This document shows positions 41,843 to 50,165 of a DNA stretch of 64,000 nt, piece by piece. A program made the position numbers and the translations under genes. This DNA comes from an uncultured Ellagibacter sp. GTDB taxonomy: Bacteria > Actinomycetota > Coriobacteriia > Coriobacteriales > Eggerthellaceae. The DNA is taken from positions 1-64,000 of the forward strand of contig NZ_CAKTTZ010000005.1 of assembly GCF_934617235.1 (NCBI RefSeq). The letters are read 5' to 3'. How positions within the stretch are numbered: the stretch's first letter is position 1; each line of letters begins with the position of its first letter. The notes beneath the pieces were generated by a model. That model had not been told where the DNA came from and searched no databases. It saw only the letters and a list, made by a program, of their open reading frames with translations.

Positions 41843-43126
41843 CTACGCTAAGGATAGCGTAACTACCACGCGACGGTCGTTCTTGGCGGCGCTTTCGGAA
41901 AAGACGCCCGTATCCATGGAGGTCGCGCCCTCATCGCCGTGGCCGATCGCCTCGATGAAACTGGGGCTGACGCCCGCCGCGACCAAAGCCTCGCGCACGG
42001 CTTCGGCGCGACGCTGGCTCAGGTCGACGAGCTCATCGCTTGAGAAGGCGGGGGATGCGGCGGTGTACCCCTCGACAAGCACGGTGGCGCCGTGGTTGTC
42101 CATGATGGTGCTCGCGAGTTCGGCAAGCGTCGCCGTTGCTTTGTCGGGGTCAATGAACTCGGCGGAGTCGCCCACAAAGGCAAGCACCGTCTCGTTGAGC
42201 ACGACCTGGGCACTTTGGTTGTGCTCAAGGTGCGGGAAGGTGAGCGAATCCTGCGCAAAGTCGACGGTCAAAACGTTAGGCAGCTCGGAGTCGCAGTTAA
42301 GACGCGTGAGCACGTCGGGCTCGACGATGGCCACGCCGCCGCCTGCTTCAACGAGGGTGGGGTAGAGGCTTTGGAGCTTCGCCGCGACGGAATTCGGGAT
42401 AACCTGCTCGCCGCTCGATTGGCCAAGCCCATAGAAGTGCACCGTGATGTCGGCGAAGTTCGCAAGAGCGCCCATGTTTGCCAGCTGGCTCGCGATGTCG
42501 TTGGCATCAGCGTTCACAAGGTCGCTCGATCCCACCAAAAGTCCTGTGGAATTCAAGCCCGAGCTGACCACGTTGATGACCATCTTCGAGCCGTTGTTGT
42601 GGGCGCGCAACTCATTGGCAGCATTGTTGAGCGCGGAAAGCAGGTCGACCTCACCAGTTTGGGCGCGGGACGCGCACACGCTTGTGAAGTAGTCGGCCAA
42701 GAAGGAATCGATCTCTTTCTCCTGTCCTGCCTGGGAGTTCTTCGTCGTGGCAAAGGTCTTGCCACGTGGGGTGGAACCAGCATCGCACGTGAGATACCCT
42801 GCGTAATTTCCCTGTTCAATAGCTGCCTTCGGGTAGGCGAGGCACGTTGCGGGAATGCGGAAGGCGCTGTTTTGGCTCGCGGAGGTGACGACCATGCAGC
42901 TCACCGGTTCCGCGATGGCGGACGCATCGACCCCCGCAGGATCGATCGCATAGCTTCCAGGAACGCTGCTCTGAGCGCCGGTTGAGCTTTCGGATGCGCA
43001 GCCCGTAGCGAAGGTTGCGATGAGGAATGCGAGCAAAAGCGATGCTGCGATGACTGCCGCGCGGGCGGGGAAGGTGCTCGCGATGTTGGTGGCGCTCTTT
43101 GCGTTCGTACTGTTCGTGGTGATCAT
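41843..43126 (-). CDS. Lipoprotein with C-terminal OmpA-like domain
   Basis: 427 residues from ATG 43126 (AAAGGAG upstream). The signal peptide ends in lipobox FATGC (Cys43). A middle domain (about 150-270; NGSKMVINVVSSGLNSTG and ITVHFYGLGQSSGEQ) has a von Willebrand A-like or Rossmann-like strand pattern without an obvious MIDAS motif. The C-terminal domain (about 300-427; VEGYTAASPAFSSDELVDLSQRRAEAVREALV and NDRRVVVTLS) is OmpA/MotB-like and should bind peptidoglycan. An OmpA lipoprotein in a monoderm actinobacterium, beside a kinase and a membrane coiled-coil protein, suggests a cell-wall sensor. Gap to the next gene upstream is 10 bases. Confidence 0.8.
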   Translation of the reverse strand: MITTNSTNAKSATNIASTFPARAAVIAASLLLAFLIATFATGCASESSTGAQSSVPGSYAIDPAGVDASAIAEPVSCMVVTSASQNSAFRIPATCLAYPKAAIEQGNYAGYLTCDAGSTPRGKTFATTKNSQAGQEKEIDSFLADYFTSVCASRAQTGEVDLLSALNNAANELRAHNNGSKMVINVVSSGLNSTGLLVGSSDLVNADANDIASQLANMGALANFADITVHFYGLGQSSGEQVIPNSVAAKLQSLYPTLVEAGGGVAIVEPDVLTRLNCDSELPNVLTVDFAQDSLTFPHLEHNQSAQVVLNETVLAFVGDSAEFIDPDKATATLAELASTIMDNHGATVLVEGYTAASPAFSSDELVDLSQRRAEAVREALVAAGVSPSFIEAIGHGDEGATSMDTGVFSESAAKNDRRVVVTLSLA

Positions 43127-43136
43127 GGCTTCTCCT

Positions 43137-44090
43137 TTACGCTGCTTTGGCCTGATTGGAAAGGGGGTTTACTGGGTTAGTCGCGCCCTCGTCGGGGGCT
43201 TCGGCGCGCTCGGCGCTCGCAACGCCGTCAGCGGCAGGGCCGACATCAACGCGGTCCGCGACGTCGGTTCCCGCACCAGGAGTCGCGACGCCAGCCCCCT
43301 CGTCAAGGGTCGCACCCGCCGCCTCACCCGCCGCAAAGGCCTTCTGCCCAGCGACAACTGCACCAGGGAACTTCTCACCGATGCGCGCCTCGAAGCTGTG
43401 GGAAAGCGCGGCGAACTTGTCGCGCTCGGCCTCGCGCTGGACCTCGATTTCGTCCACGAAGCCAATAAAGCTGTTGTAGCTGTCGTCGGATTTCGCGACG
43501 AGCTGCTGAAACACCTGCTCGCACGACTCCTTCGCCGCCGCAATGCTCTGGTGTCCGGCAGCGAGCGCGGCGCGGGCGGCTGCGGAAATGGCTTCATCGA
43601 TGTGATTCTCAATGATGTACATGCGCTCGATTTCCGCCTGCAACGCTTCGGCTTCCGCACGAATGCCAAGGCTCTTGATGAGAAATGCCGCGATTGCCTC
43701 GCCAAGCGCGATACCTGCCATGATCAGGACGAACGCCATGCCGTCGATCGAGAGGCCGGAAACAACTTCCCCCGAGACGCTCGTTGTGGTCGAAGCGGCC
43801 TCGGTGGTCGCGCGCAAAAAGGCGCCAGCCAGAGCGACGAAGAGCGAGCCTGCCAGAGCGCACGCGGTGGCGCCCTTCTCGCCGGCAGCAAGCTTCTCAG
43901 ACGCCACCCAGGGGAGAATGATAAGCAAAAGGCTTTGGGCAACGGCGACAAGTCCCGCAAAGAAGTTGTTCGGCGTGAAGGTGCCGAACGGGTCCACATC
44001 GAGGAACACGCACACAGCCGAATAGTCGAGGCCCGCATTGGCCAGCGCTAGCATAAGGAGAAGCGCCGTGCTCGTAATCTTGTTCACCAT
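43137..44090 (-). CDS. Membrane protein with long coiled coil, unknown function
   Basis: 317 residues from ATG 44090 (GAAGGAG upstream), abutting the stop of the next upstream gene (TAGATG). Three to four hydrophobic helices (within about residues 8-140) are followed by a long cytoplasmic-looking helix (about 145-250; EAEALQAEIERMYIIENHIDEAI) and a low-complexity Ala/Gly/Asp tail. The topology recalls the membrane stators that partner OmpA/MotB proteins, but no MotA signature is visible. Placed directly upstream of the OmpA lipoprotein gene, it may form a complex with it. No family assigned. Confidence 0.7.
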   Translation of the reverse strand: MVNKITSTALLLMLALANAGLDYSAVCVFLDVDPFGTFTPNNFFAGLVAVAQSLLLIILPWVASEKLAAGEKGATACALAGSLFVALAGAFLRATTEAASTTTSVSGEVVSGLSIDGMAFVLIMAGIALGEAIAAFLIKSLGIRAEAEALQAEIERMYIIENHIDEAISAAARAALAAGHQSIAAAKESCEQVFQQLVAKSDDSYNSFIGFVDEIEVQREAERDKFAALSHSFEARIGEKFPGAVVAGQKAFAAGEAAGATLDEGAGVATPGAGTDVADRVDVGPAADGVASAERAEAPDEGATNPVNPLSNQAKAA

Positions 44091-44513
44091 CTACTCCTTC
44101 TCGGGGTTCTTGCGCGATACGCGCGGTGCACGCGTCCCTCGGGACGCACGCTTCGGGGAAATGCGCTCCAAGCGCTGCTCAGCCTGGATAATCTGGCAAC
44201 GAAGGGCCGCGCGGTAGGTCGATTCCATCGTTTCGGCGTAGCGCGTGAGGGCCTCTTCGATTTCCGCGAGGTGCCTCTCGGCGGTGCAGGCCGTTTCGTG
44301 GCAGAAAAGCCCCTCGCCAGTCTTGAAGAAGGTGGCGTAGCTATCGGAACATGCCAGCTGGCGGCCGCGCTGCTCGTCGTAGTCGGGCGCATCGGGAATG
44401 ACAAGGCCGATGCTTGCGGCCGGGTCGCCGATTTCCTTCTTCGAAGCGGACGGGGAGACCGACATGCGAGCGGGGCCTTCTGGCAGCGTGGTCTTCTCCT
44501 TGAACAGGCTCAT
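44091..44513 (-). CDS. Small soluble protein of unknown function
   Basis: 140 residues from ATG 44513, with GGAGG nine bases upstream. A polar N-terminus is followed by a short cysteine-containing segment (LACSDSYATFF...LFCHETAC) and a long helix (about 80-120, ERHLAEIEEALTRYAETMESTYRAAL), then a basic tail. No known family. It is packed between the coiled-coil gene (3-base gap) and the membrane protein gene (0-base gap), so it is clearly part of the same operon. Confidence 0.7.
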   Translation of the reverse strand: MSLFKEKTTLPEGPARMSVSPSASKKEIGDPAASIGLVIPDAPDYDEQRGRQLACSDSYATFFKTGEGLFCHETACTAERHLAEIEEALTRYAETMESTYRAALRCQIIQAEQRLERISPKRASRGTRAPRVSRKNPEKE

Positions 44514-44516
44514 CTC

Positions 44517-45239
44517 TTAGCCCTCCTTCTCGGTGACGTCGATGTTTCGCGTGCCTAAAACGCCGACGAGGTTGTAGGGCGGCTGGAGGTTGCCGCGGCG
44601 GGCTGCCCACTTGATGTGCGTGTCGCTGAGCACTTCGTAATTGCAGGCGGTGAAGGCATGGCGCGCTTCGAGGGCTTCCGACGTGCGGTTCACCATGCGA
44701 TCTGCACGCGTCTTCATGGAGCGCCAAACCGACAGCTCGCCCTCGGCACGGCGTGCGACCGCTTCGCGTTTTGCCAGCTGAATGGCCTTATCGTGCTGTT
44801 TGATCGCCTCGCGATCGGCTTCGGAGAGCGAGGAGATATTGCGATCGTCGACGTGGACGGGCGCATCGATCGCCGCGCGGGCTTCACCGACAGCGCCGTC
44901 GAGGCGGGCACACATCTCCTCGCATACCGCCTGCACCTCTTTCGCCGTGTTCATCACGCGGCTTAACTGGATTTCTTGAAGATTCTGGTCGCTGCGCGCG
45001 GATCCTTCGAGCTTCGAGAGAAAGGGCGAATTGCAAACGTGGTCGGATGCTTTCTGTCTGACCTGCTTCGACCACAGAATGCCGCTGATGGCTGTGGTCC
45101 ACTTCTTCGGCGAGAAGATCGCCCTGTTCGTGATGCGAATGTTGCGGTCGAGCTTGTCGAGCTCCACATCGATCCACTCCAAAGCCTCCTCGCACTCTTT
45201 GATTGTCGTGATCGACGTCGGCTTTTTGACTTTGCCCAT
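44517..45239 (-). CDS. Coiled-coil protein of unknown function, first gene of the kinase operon
   Basis: 240 residues from ATG 45239 (GGAAGGAG upstream); the frame is open further back but without support. It is almost entirely helical (residues about 10-200), with no signal peptide or membrane helix, and contains stretches such as ECEEALEWIDVELDKLDRNIRI. No family is recognised. It leads the operon coiled coil - small protein - membrane protein - OmpA lipoprotein - kinase - small protein. Its leader contains the 32-bp motif at 45299-45330. Confidence 0.7.
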   Translation of the reverse strand: MGKVKKPTSITTIKECEEALEWIDVELDKLDRNIRITNRAIFSPKKWTTAISGILWSKQVRQKASDHVCNSPFLSKLEGSARSDQNLQEIQLSRVMNTAKEVQAVCEEMCARLDGAVGEARAAIDAPVHVDDRNISSLSEADREAIKQHDKAIQLAKREAVARRAEGELSVWRSMKTRADRMVNRTSEALEARHAFTACNYEVLSDTHIKWAARRGNLQPPYNLVGVLGTRNIDVTEKEG

Positions 45240-45298
45240 AGCGTGCTCCTTCCAGTAAGGGCGCTTGTCGAATGAGCCGCTTTCGCGTCTCGCCCTTA

Positions 45299-45330
45299 AC
45301 ATGGAAAACGAGCACAAGTTTTTCTGGAAA
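45299..45330 (-). promoter_or_regulatory. Shared 32-bp motif, copy 2
   Basis: 27 of 32 positions match 36810-36841. It lies 59 bases before the ATG of the first gene of the kinase operon, on the coding strand side. The variable positions cluster in the centre, between two conserved halves, as for a two-part promoter or dimer site. Confidence 0.55.
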
Positions 45331-45364
45331 GTTGGGAAGGGTGGGGAGGATATCGCCCCGAGAG

Positions 45365-46528
45365 CTATTCGTCGGCCTCCGAAGCAACTTCGCCCATCTT
45401 CTCCAGGCTTTCCACGAAATCCGCGATGAGCGCGGCGGACTGATCGCACACAAAGACGCGCTCGCGGTTGTCGATGGCAACTTCCTTTACGATGCCCGCC
45501 TTGACCAGCTGGCGCATCGCCTCGTTCGTGGCGCCGTAGCTCTTCCCGATGCAGCTGGCAGCATGCCGCGTGGCCAGCTGGGGAATAGCCAAGAACAGAT
45601 CGAGCAGCTTGTCGGTCGCCGAGTTTGCGGGAATCTTGAGCCCGCACGACCTCCAGTTTTCGCGCAGCTTGCTCACCTTAGAGAGAAACATGTTGGCGAT
45701 GACGACGCCCATCGAGGTGTTGCGCGCGTTGTAGGCGGCCCACTGCTCCTTGTACACCTTGTGGCTCTCGCTTGTGAGCTCCTTGCGGCTTGCGTCCTTT
45801 AAGGTCCTACGGTATTCCCGTTCCAAAGAGGCGCCCCAGCAGATGGGGACCATAAGCTCGTTCGCGAAGAGGCCGCGCCTGAACATGGGCATGAACGCGA
45901 ATAGCAAGCCGGTTCGGTCGATCATGGCGTCGAACGGCACGATGCGCTCGAAGGCATGGTGAATCACCGACGCTTGGCCTAAGGGGGAGAAGTAATCGCC
46001 GTTGCAGAAGTCGCACAGCTTCTTGATCTCGCGGGGAATCTCAAGGGGGACCGACCCTTTCTTGTACGGCAGGTAGGTCTTCCGGAAACCGTGGCCGTGC
46101 TCCTCGGAGTTGATGCCGTAAAGCAGAATCTCGTTGAGCCTCACGATCGTTTCCGGGGTTGCAGCAAAACCCGGTTTCGAGATGCGTGAAATCCACTCCA
46201 AGGCCTGCATATAGTGGAGCGCCTCAATGGTCGCCTCGCCCATTTCCTCGGGCAGGCGCAGCATCGATCGAGTTGTGGCGAGGCACCGCTCGACATCGTT
46301 TTCGTACCTCCACTCCGCAACGCTGGAAAGAACGATCAGCGGAACGGGAGGAAGCGAAACGTCGTGCGCCATGCGAACGGCGAACACTGCATCGATCGCA
46401 AGCAACGTGTTCTTCAGAAACTCGGCATGCGGCAGCTGCGCGGCGCGTTCCCCAAAACGGATCATCTCCGCTTCGGCGTTGAAGAACGCCGCCTGAGTAT
46501 CAGCCGAAAATGGCTTTAAGTAGTCCAT
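45365..46528 (-). CDS. Fic-like protein with degenerate catalytic motif and C-terminal winged helix
   Basis: 387 residues from ATG 46528 (GAGGGGGG upstream). The domain order follows Fic proteins: N-terminal helical part, VRLNEILLYG and a glycine-rich flap region (HGHGFRKTYLPYKKGSVP, 144-161), the helix SVIHHAFERI, and a C-terminal winged helix (about 310-375, TRHAASCIGKSYGATNEAMRQLVKAGIV). The signature HPFx(D/E)GNGR has become VPFDAMIDR: the catalytic His is Val197, and Gly-Asn-Gly is replaced, leaving only the Arg. AMP transfer is therefore unlikely, and a binding or DNA-binding regulator role is more plausible. Gene starts 281 bases from the divergent molybdoenzyme. Confidence 0.7.
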   Translation of the reverse strand: MDYLKPFSADTQAAFFNAEAEMIRFGERAAQLPHAEFLKNTLLAIDAVFAVRMAHDVSLPPVPLIVLSSVAEWRYENDVERCLATTRSMLRLPEEMGEATIEALHYMQALEWISRISKPGFAATPETIVRLNEILLYGINSEEHGHGFRKTYLPYKKGSVPLEIPREIKKLCDFCNGDYFSPLGQASVIHHAFERIVPFDAMIDRTGLLFAFMPMFRRGLFANELMVPICWGASLEREYRRTLKDASRKELTSESHKVYKEQWAAYNARNTSMGVVIANMFLSKVSKLRENWRSCGLKIPANSATDKLLDLFLAIPQLATRHAASCIGKSYGATNEAMRQLVKAGIVKEVAIDNRERVFVCDQSAALIADFVESLEKMGEVASEADE

Positions 46529-46809
46529 GATTTCCCCCCTCGAAATCATGTATATCCCCTGTGGAATTACTATAACAGCTAGCGCATGCGACGTGGGGAA
46601 ATTAGTACTTGCTGTCTCAAATGAGGGACATGATTGTCCTGAATTCCCAATATTCAGAACTATTCCACGACCGAAAAGCATCCGCCTTCGCGATAAACGG
46701 AAACACTCTAGGCACTTCACCGACAAGCCATGCAGAATCGTCTTGGGAGCCGCGCATTGAGGACGCGGCAGCTCCAAGCGAGCTAGTTTCCTATGGAGAA
46801 GGAGGGGCC
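46529..46809. other. Divergent intergenic region before molybdoenzyme 2
   Basis: Holds TATAAC (46571-46576), a plausible -10 for the rightward unit, and a near-palindromic TGTC...GGGACA site (46613-46630). A TGCTGTC...TGAGGGA string (46610-46628) resembles one at 19626-19641 in the leader of molybdoenzyme operon 1. No gene is supported; the frame upstream of ATG 46810 lacks a ribosome site. Confidence 0.4.
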
Positions 46810-49308
46810 ATGTCAAGAGATTCGTTAGTCGAGAAGTACAGCGAGCGTCACGAGGGTGTCGAATACTTCTACACCACGTGCCACAACAACGGCTGCTGGG
46901 ATGCCACGTGCTTGATCAAGTGCGGCATCAAAGACGGCAAGGTTGTCTCGATCGAGCCCGATGATTCCGTGAACGCGGGCATCGCGCGCGAAGACGATGA
47001 CGAGAACGCCGTCCAGACCGGTATGCTGCAGGCCCGCGCGTGCCCGATGGGCCATGCGTGGCGCCAAGAGCTCTACTCCGAGAACCGCCTGCTCTATCCC
47101 ATGAAGCGCGTGGGCGAGAAGGGCAGCGGGCGCGGCCACTTCGAGCGCATTTCCTGGGACGAGGCGCTCGACACCATCGCCGAGAAGATGCGCGTCATGG
47201 CGAAGGAGAACCCCGACCATCCCTGGCTGTACTACTGCTACTACGTCGCGTTCGAGAGCTCCGACTTCCCGTTCGCGTCGTATATGCCTGGCACCATCAC
47301 CGGCTGGGGCGACCACTCCACCTCCGGCAGCGCCGCCGCAGAAGACTTCCATCTGGGCGTTCGCCTGACGGACTGCCTGATCAAGGGCACTTCCGACGCT
47401 TACCCGGGCTTTGAGGCGCCTGACCTTTTGAACTCCAAGCTCGTGGTCCTGTGGGGCTTCGACCCGATGGTCTCCTGGTTCGGCATGGTTCCGTTCTACA
47501 TGAAGCTCGCGCAGGAGCGCGGCACTAAATTCATCCTCATCGACCCCGTATACAACGTAAGTGCCGAGGTCTTGGGCGCCCAGTGGATTCCCATCCGCCC
47601 CGGCACCGACACCGCGTTCGGCCTGGCCGTGGCTCACGTTCTCTACACCGAGGACCTCTACGACCACGACTACGTCGCCAAGTGGGTCGAGCCTGACGGC
47701 TTCGAGGAGTGGCGCAAGTACATCGTCGGCGAGGTCGATGGCATCGTGCACGATCCCGAGTGGGCAGAGCCCATCACCGGCATCCCCGCCGAGACCATCC
47801 GCGAATTTGCGCGCTACTACGCGAAGATGAAGCCCGTCCATCTCCACCAGATGTACGGCGTCTCCAAGCGCAACCTGGGCGACTACGCCGCAGCGGTCGC
47901 GATGCTGCTCCAGGCGATGACCGGCAACCTGTCCATCCCCGGCGGTTGCGAAGGCGGCGGCGCCAACCTGGTTACCCAGCCGCGCATCTTCGCACCTGTC
48001 CCCAATACGGGTCATATCCCGGGTGATGTCGTCAACCCGATCACGAACAACAACAACAAGGTGACCGAGCTTATGCATTGCCAGAAGCTCTACGCGGCCG
48101 GCGAGATCGCCGAAGACGAGTTCCGCCGTCGCATCGGCTGCCCGCCCGACAGCCCGCTGCCGTGCCTGAAGATGGCCATCATCCCCAACAACTACATCAA
48201 CAACCAGCACAACGTCTCCAAACGCATGAAGGGCTTCGCCAACATGGAATTCTCCTGGGGTTGGCAGTACTTCAACGATCAGCCGTCCATGGAGTTCCTC
48301 GACATCGTGCTGCCCTCGCCGATCATCCAGTTCGAGTCGACCGATATGCACTTCTTCGGCATCAACCGCTTCTGGGGTTCTCCGTCCGGCATGATGAACT
48401 ACTTCCTGTTCGCCGGCAAGGGCGTGAACCCTCCGGGAGAGATCCGCTCGAAGGACTGGGTCTGGATGGAGCTGGCGCGCCGCCTTGGCTTCGCGGACAA
48501 GTACAACCCCAAGATGCTCGACGTCACGGATTGGCGCGAATGGGACGAGCAGGTCATTGAACGCATCTACAAGCCCGCCTACGAGGAGTGGGCGAAAGAC
48601 GAGACGGGTATTCTCGCCTACAACGGCATCGAGCCGCGCCCGTGGGAGGAGTTCGTGAAGCTGCCGATCGTGCGCGTTCCCGGCGAGCCCGGCGAATGGT
48701 TCTATCCCTTCAAGAACACCGTTGAGTGGGATCGCTCGCCGTTCAAGACGCCGTCCGGCAAGATCGAGTTCGAGAGCTCGTATGTCAAGAACAACGACCT
48801 CACCAAGACGCGCTACGGCGGACTCTACGACGCCTACCCGCGTTGGCAGCCGACCTACCAGGACCTTCCCGCCAACGACAGCTACTATCACCCCTGGACG
48901 CAGAACTACCCGCTGTCCATGGTCACGCCGGTTTCCACGTATCGTCAGCACTCCGCCAACGACCAGAACCCCTGGCTTAAGGGCGACTGCTACGAGCACA
49001 TGGTCCGCATGTCCCCGGCAGACGCCGCCGATCGCGGCATCAAGACGGGCGACCGCGTGCTGGTCTACAACCAGTTCGGCGAGGTCGAGATCACGGCATA
49101 CGTTTCCTCCAAGCTGCTTCCCGGCACGGTTTCCATCGCCCATGGCGAGTGGTCCAAGTTCGACCACGTCCGCAAGACGAAGCTCATGCCCTACGGCATC
49201 GACACCGCGGGCAACTGCAACTTGCTCATCGGCGACACCCATCTGCCGCACATCGTCGGCGCACTGCTGACGGCCGGCTTGGTTGAGATCAGAAAGGTAG
49301 GGGAATAA
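46810..49308 (+). CDS. Molybdopterin oxidoreductase without signal peptide, DMSO reductase family
   Basis: 832 residues from ATG 46810 (GGAGAAGGAGGGG upstream). Cofactor features: N-terminal cysteines C24, C29, C34, C38 and C78, with wider spacing than the usual C-x2-3-C-x3-C; a DmsA-like segment TGWGDHSTSGSAAAED (165-180) that should supply a Ser ligand; and a C-terminal molybdopterin domain (RGIKTGDRVLVYNQFGEV). It has no Tat signal, so it should act in the cytoplasm or at its inner face. The overall layout recalls the catechol-dehydroxylase and pyrogallol-transhydroxylase branch common in Eggerthellaceae, though the substrate is unknown. Followed by its ferredoxin, a VOC protein and a transporter. 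Confidence 0.85.
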   Translation: MSRDSLVEKYSERHEGVEYFYTTCHNNGCWDATCLIKCGIKDGKVVSIEPDDSVNAGIAREDDDENAVQTGMLQARACPMGHAWRQELYSENRLLYPMKRVGEKGSGRGHFERISWDEALDTIAEKMRVMAKENPDHPWLYYCYYVAFESSDFPFASYMPGTITGWGDHSTSGSAAAEDFHLGVRLTDCLIKGTSDAYPGFEAPDLLNSKLVVLWGFDPMVSWFGMVPFYMKLAQERGTKFILIDPVYNVSAEVLGAQWIPIRPGTDTAFGLAVAHVLYTEDLYDHDYVAKWVEPDGFEEWRKYIVGEVDGIVHDPEWAEPITGIPAETIREFARYYAKMKPVHLHQMYGVSKRNLGDYAAAVAMLLQAMTGNLSIPGGCEGGGANLVTQPRIFAPVPNTGHIPGDVVNPITNNNNKVTELMHCQKLYAAGEIAEDEFRRRIGCPPDSPLPCLKMAIIPNNYINNQHNVSKRMKGFANMEFSWGWQYFNDQPSMEFLDIVLPSPIIQFESTDMHFFGINRFWGSPSGMMNYFLFAGKGVNPPGEIRSKDWVWMELARRLGFADKYNPKMLDVTDWREWDEQVIERIYKPAYEEWAKDETGILAYNGIEPRPWEEFVKLPIVRVPGEPGEWFYPFKNTVEWDRSPFKTPSGKIEFESSYVKNNDLTKTRYGGLYDAYPRWQPTYQDLPANDSYYHPWTQNYPLSMVTPVSTYRQHSANDQNPWLKGDCYEHMVRMSPADAADRGIKTGDRVLVYNQFGEVEITAYVSSKLLPGTVSIAHGEWSKFDHVRKTKLMPYGIDTAGNCNLLIGDTHLPHIVGALLTAGLVEIRKVGE

Positions 49309-49310
49309 CT

Positions 49311-50057
49311 ATGACCCAGTACGGATTCTTCTTTGACCAGAGTCGCTGCTATGGCTGCAAGGCATGCTCCGTCGCATGTAAGGACTGGTACGACATCGCG
49401 CCCGGCCCCGAGAAGTGGATGAGCGTGTACATGTGGGAGAAGGGGCGCTTCCCCAATCCCTCGATCGGCATCCTCGCTTTCAACTGCGGCCACTGCGACA
49501 ACCCCGTTTGCGCTGCGGCATGCGACAACGGTGCAATCTTTAAGGAAGACAAGTACGGCGCCGTGCTGGTCGACCAGGATAAGTGCAAAGGCGATCGCCA
49601 CTGCTTCGAAGCCTGCCCCTACGGCGCGCCCAAGTTCGCGAGCGACGAGCCGGGCACGAAGATGAGCAAGTGCACCATGTGCATCGACCGCTTGGAGAAC
49701 GACCAGCTGCCGCTCTGCGTGGCATCGTGCCCCATGCGCGCTCTTGACTTCGGCCCGATCGATGAGCTTCGCGAGAAGTACGGCAACGTGAGCCAGATCG
49801 AGACCATGCCGAGCCCGACTGCGACCAAACCGAACTGGGTCGCAAAGGCCAATCCGCCCAAGGAGCAGCTCATTCCTTACGACGCTGTGAAGGCCATCGA
49901 GCTGACGAAGCCGCGCAACAGCACTGACGACGTGTTCGAGGGCGATCTCGCAAGCGTCACCGAGTTCGATGCCGACGTCGCGTGCATCTCCGAGCTGCGC
50001 ATGAAGAACGCCACAGTTGCCGAGGTCATGGCAGCCACCTCCAGCGACCAGGGTTAG
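49311..50057 (+). CDS. 4Fe-4S dicluster ferredoxin subunit (DmsB-like)
   Basis: 248 residues, starting two bases after the molybdoenzyme stop. Four cysteine groups are visible: CYGCKACSVAC near residue 13, CGHCDNPVCAAAC, CKGDRHCFEAC and CTMCIDR...CVASC. The third group has a wider first gap (C-x4-C) than usual. The C-terminal 60 residues extend beyond the cluster domain and are not conserved in an obvious way. It carries electrons to or from the molybdoenzyme. No membrane subunit gene follows, so electrons must come from a soluble donor or a membrane partner encoded elsewhere. Confidence 0.9.
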   Translation: MTQYGFFFDQSRCYGCKACSVACKDWYDIAPGPEKWMSVYMWEKGRFPNPSIGILAFNCGHCDNPVCAAACDNGAIFKEDKYGAVLVDQDKCKGDRHCFEACPYGAPKFASDEPGTKMSKCTMCIDRLENDQLPLCVASCPMRALDFGPIDELREKYGNVSQIETMPSPTATKPNWVAKANPPKEQLIPYDAVKAIELTKPRNSTDDVFEGDLASVTEFDADVACISELRMKNATVAEVMAATSSDQG

Positions 50058-50165
50058 TCCCCCTTAAACAGCGGCGGGGTGCGCCTCGGGGCGTTCAGGG
50101 CGCACTCCCAAGCCGCCGATCGATTGCCGCCCGCCTTAACTTCGGGCGGCGGAATGGAGTTAAAG

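Noticed and set aside
46825..49251. An 808-codon open frame on the minus strand
   Set aside because: Exactly antisense to the molybdoenzyme gene, which has all cofactor motifs; the antisense product has no recognisable domain and arises from high-GC codon bias.
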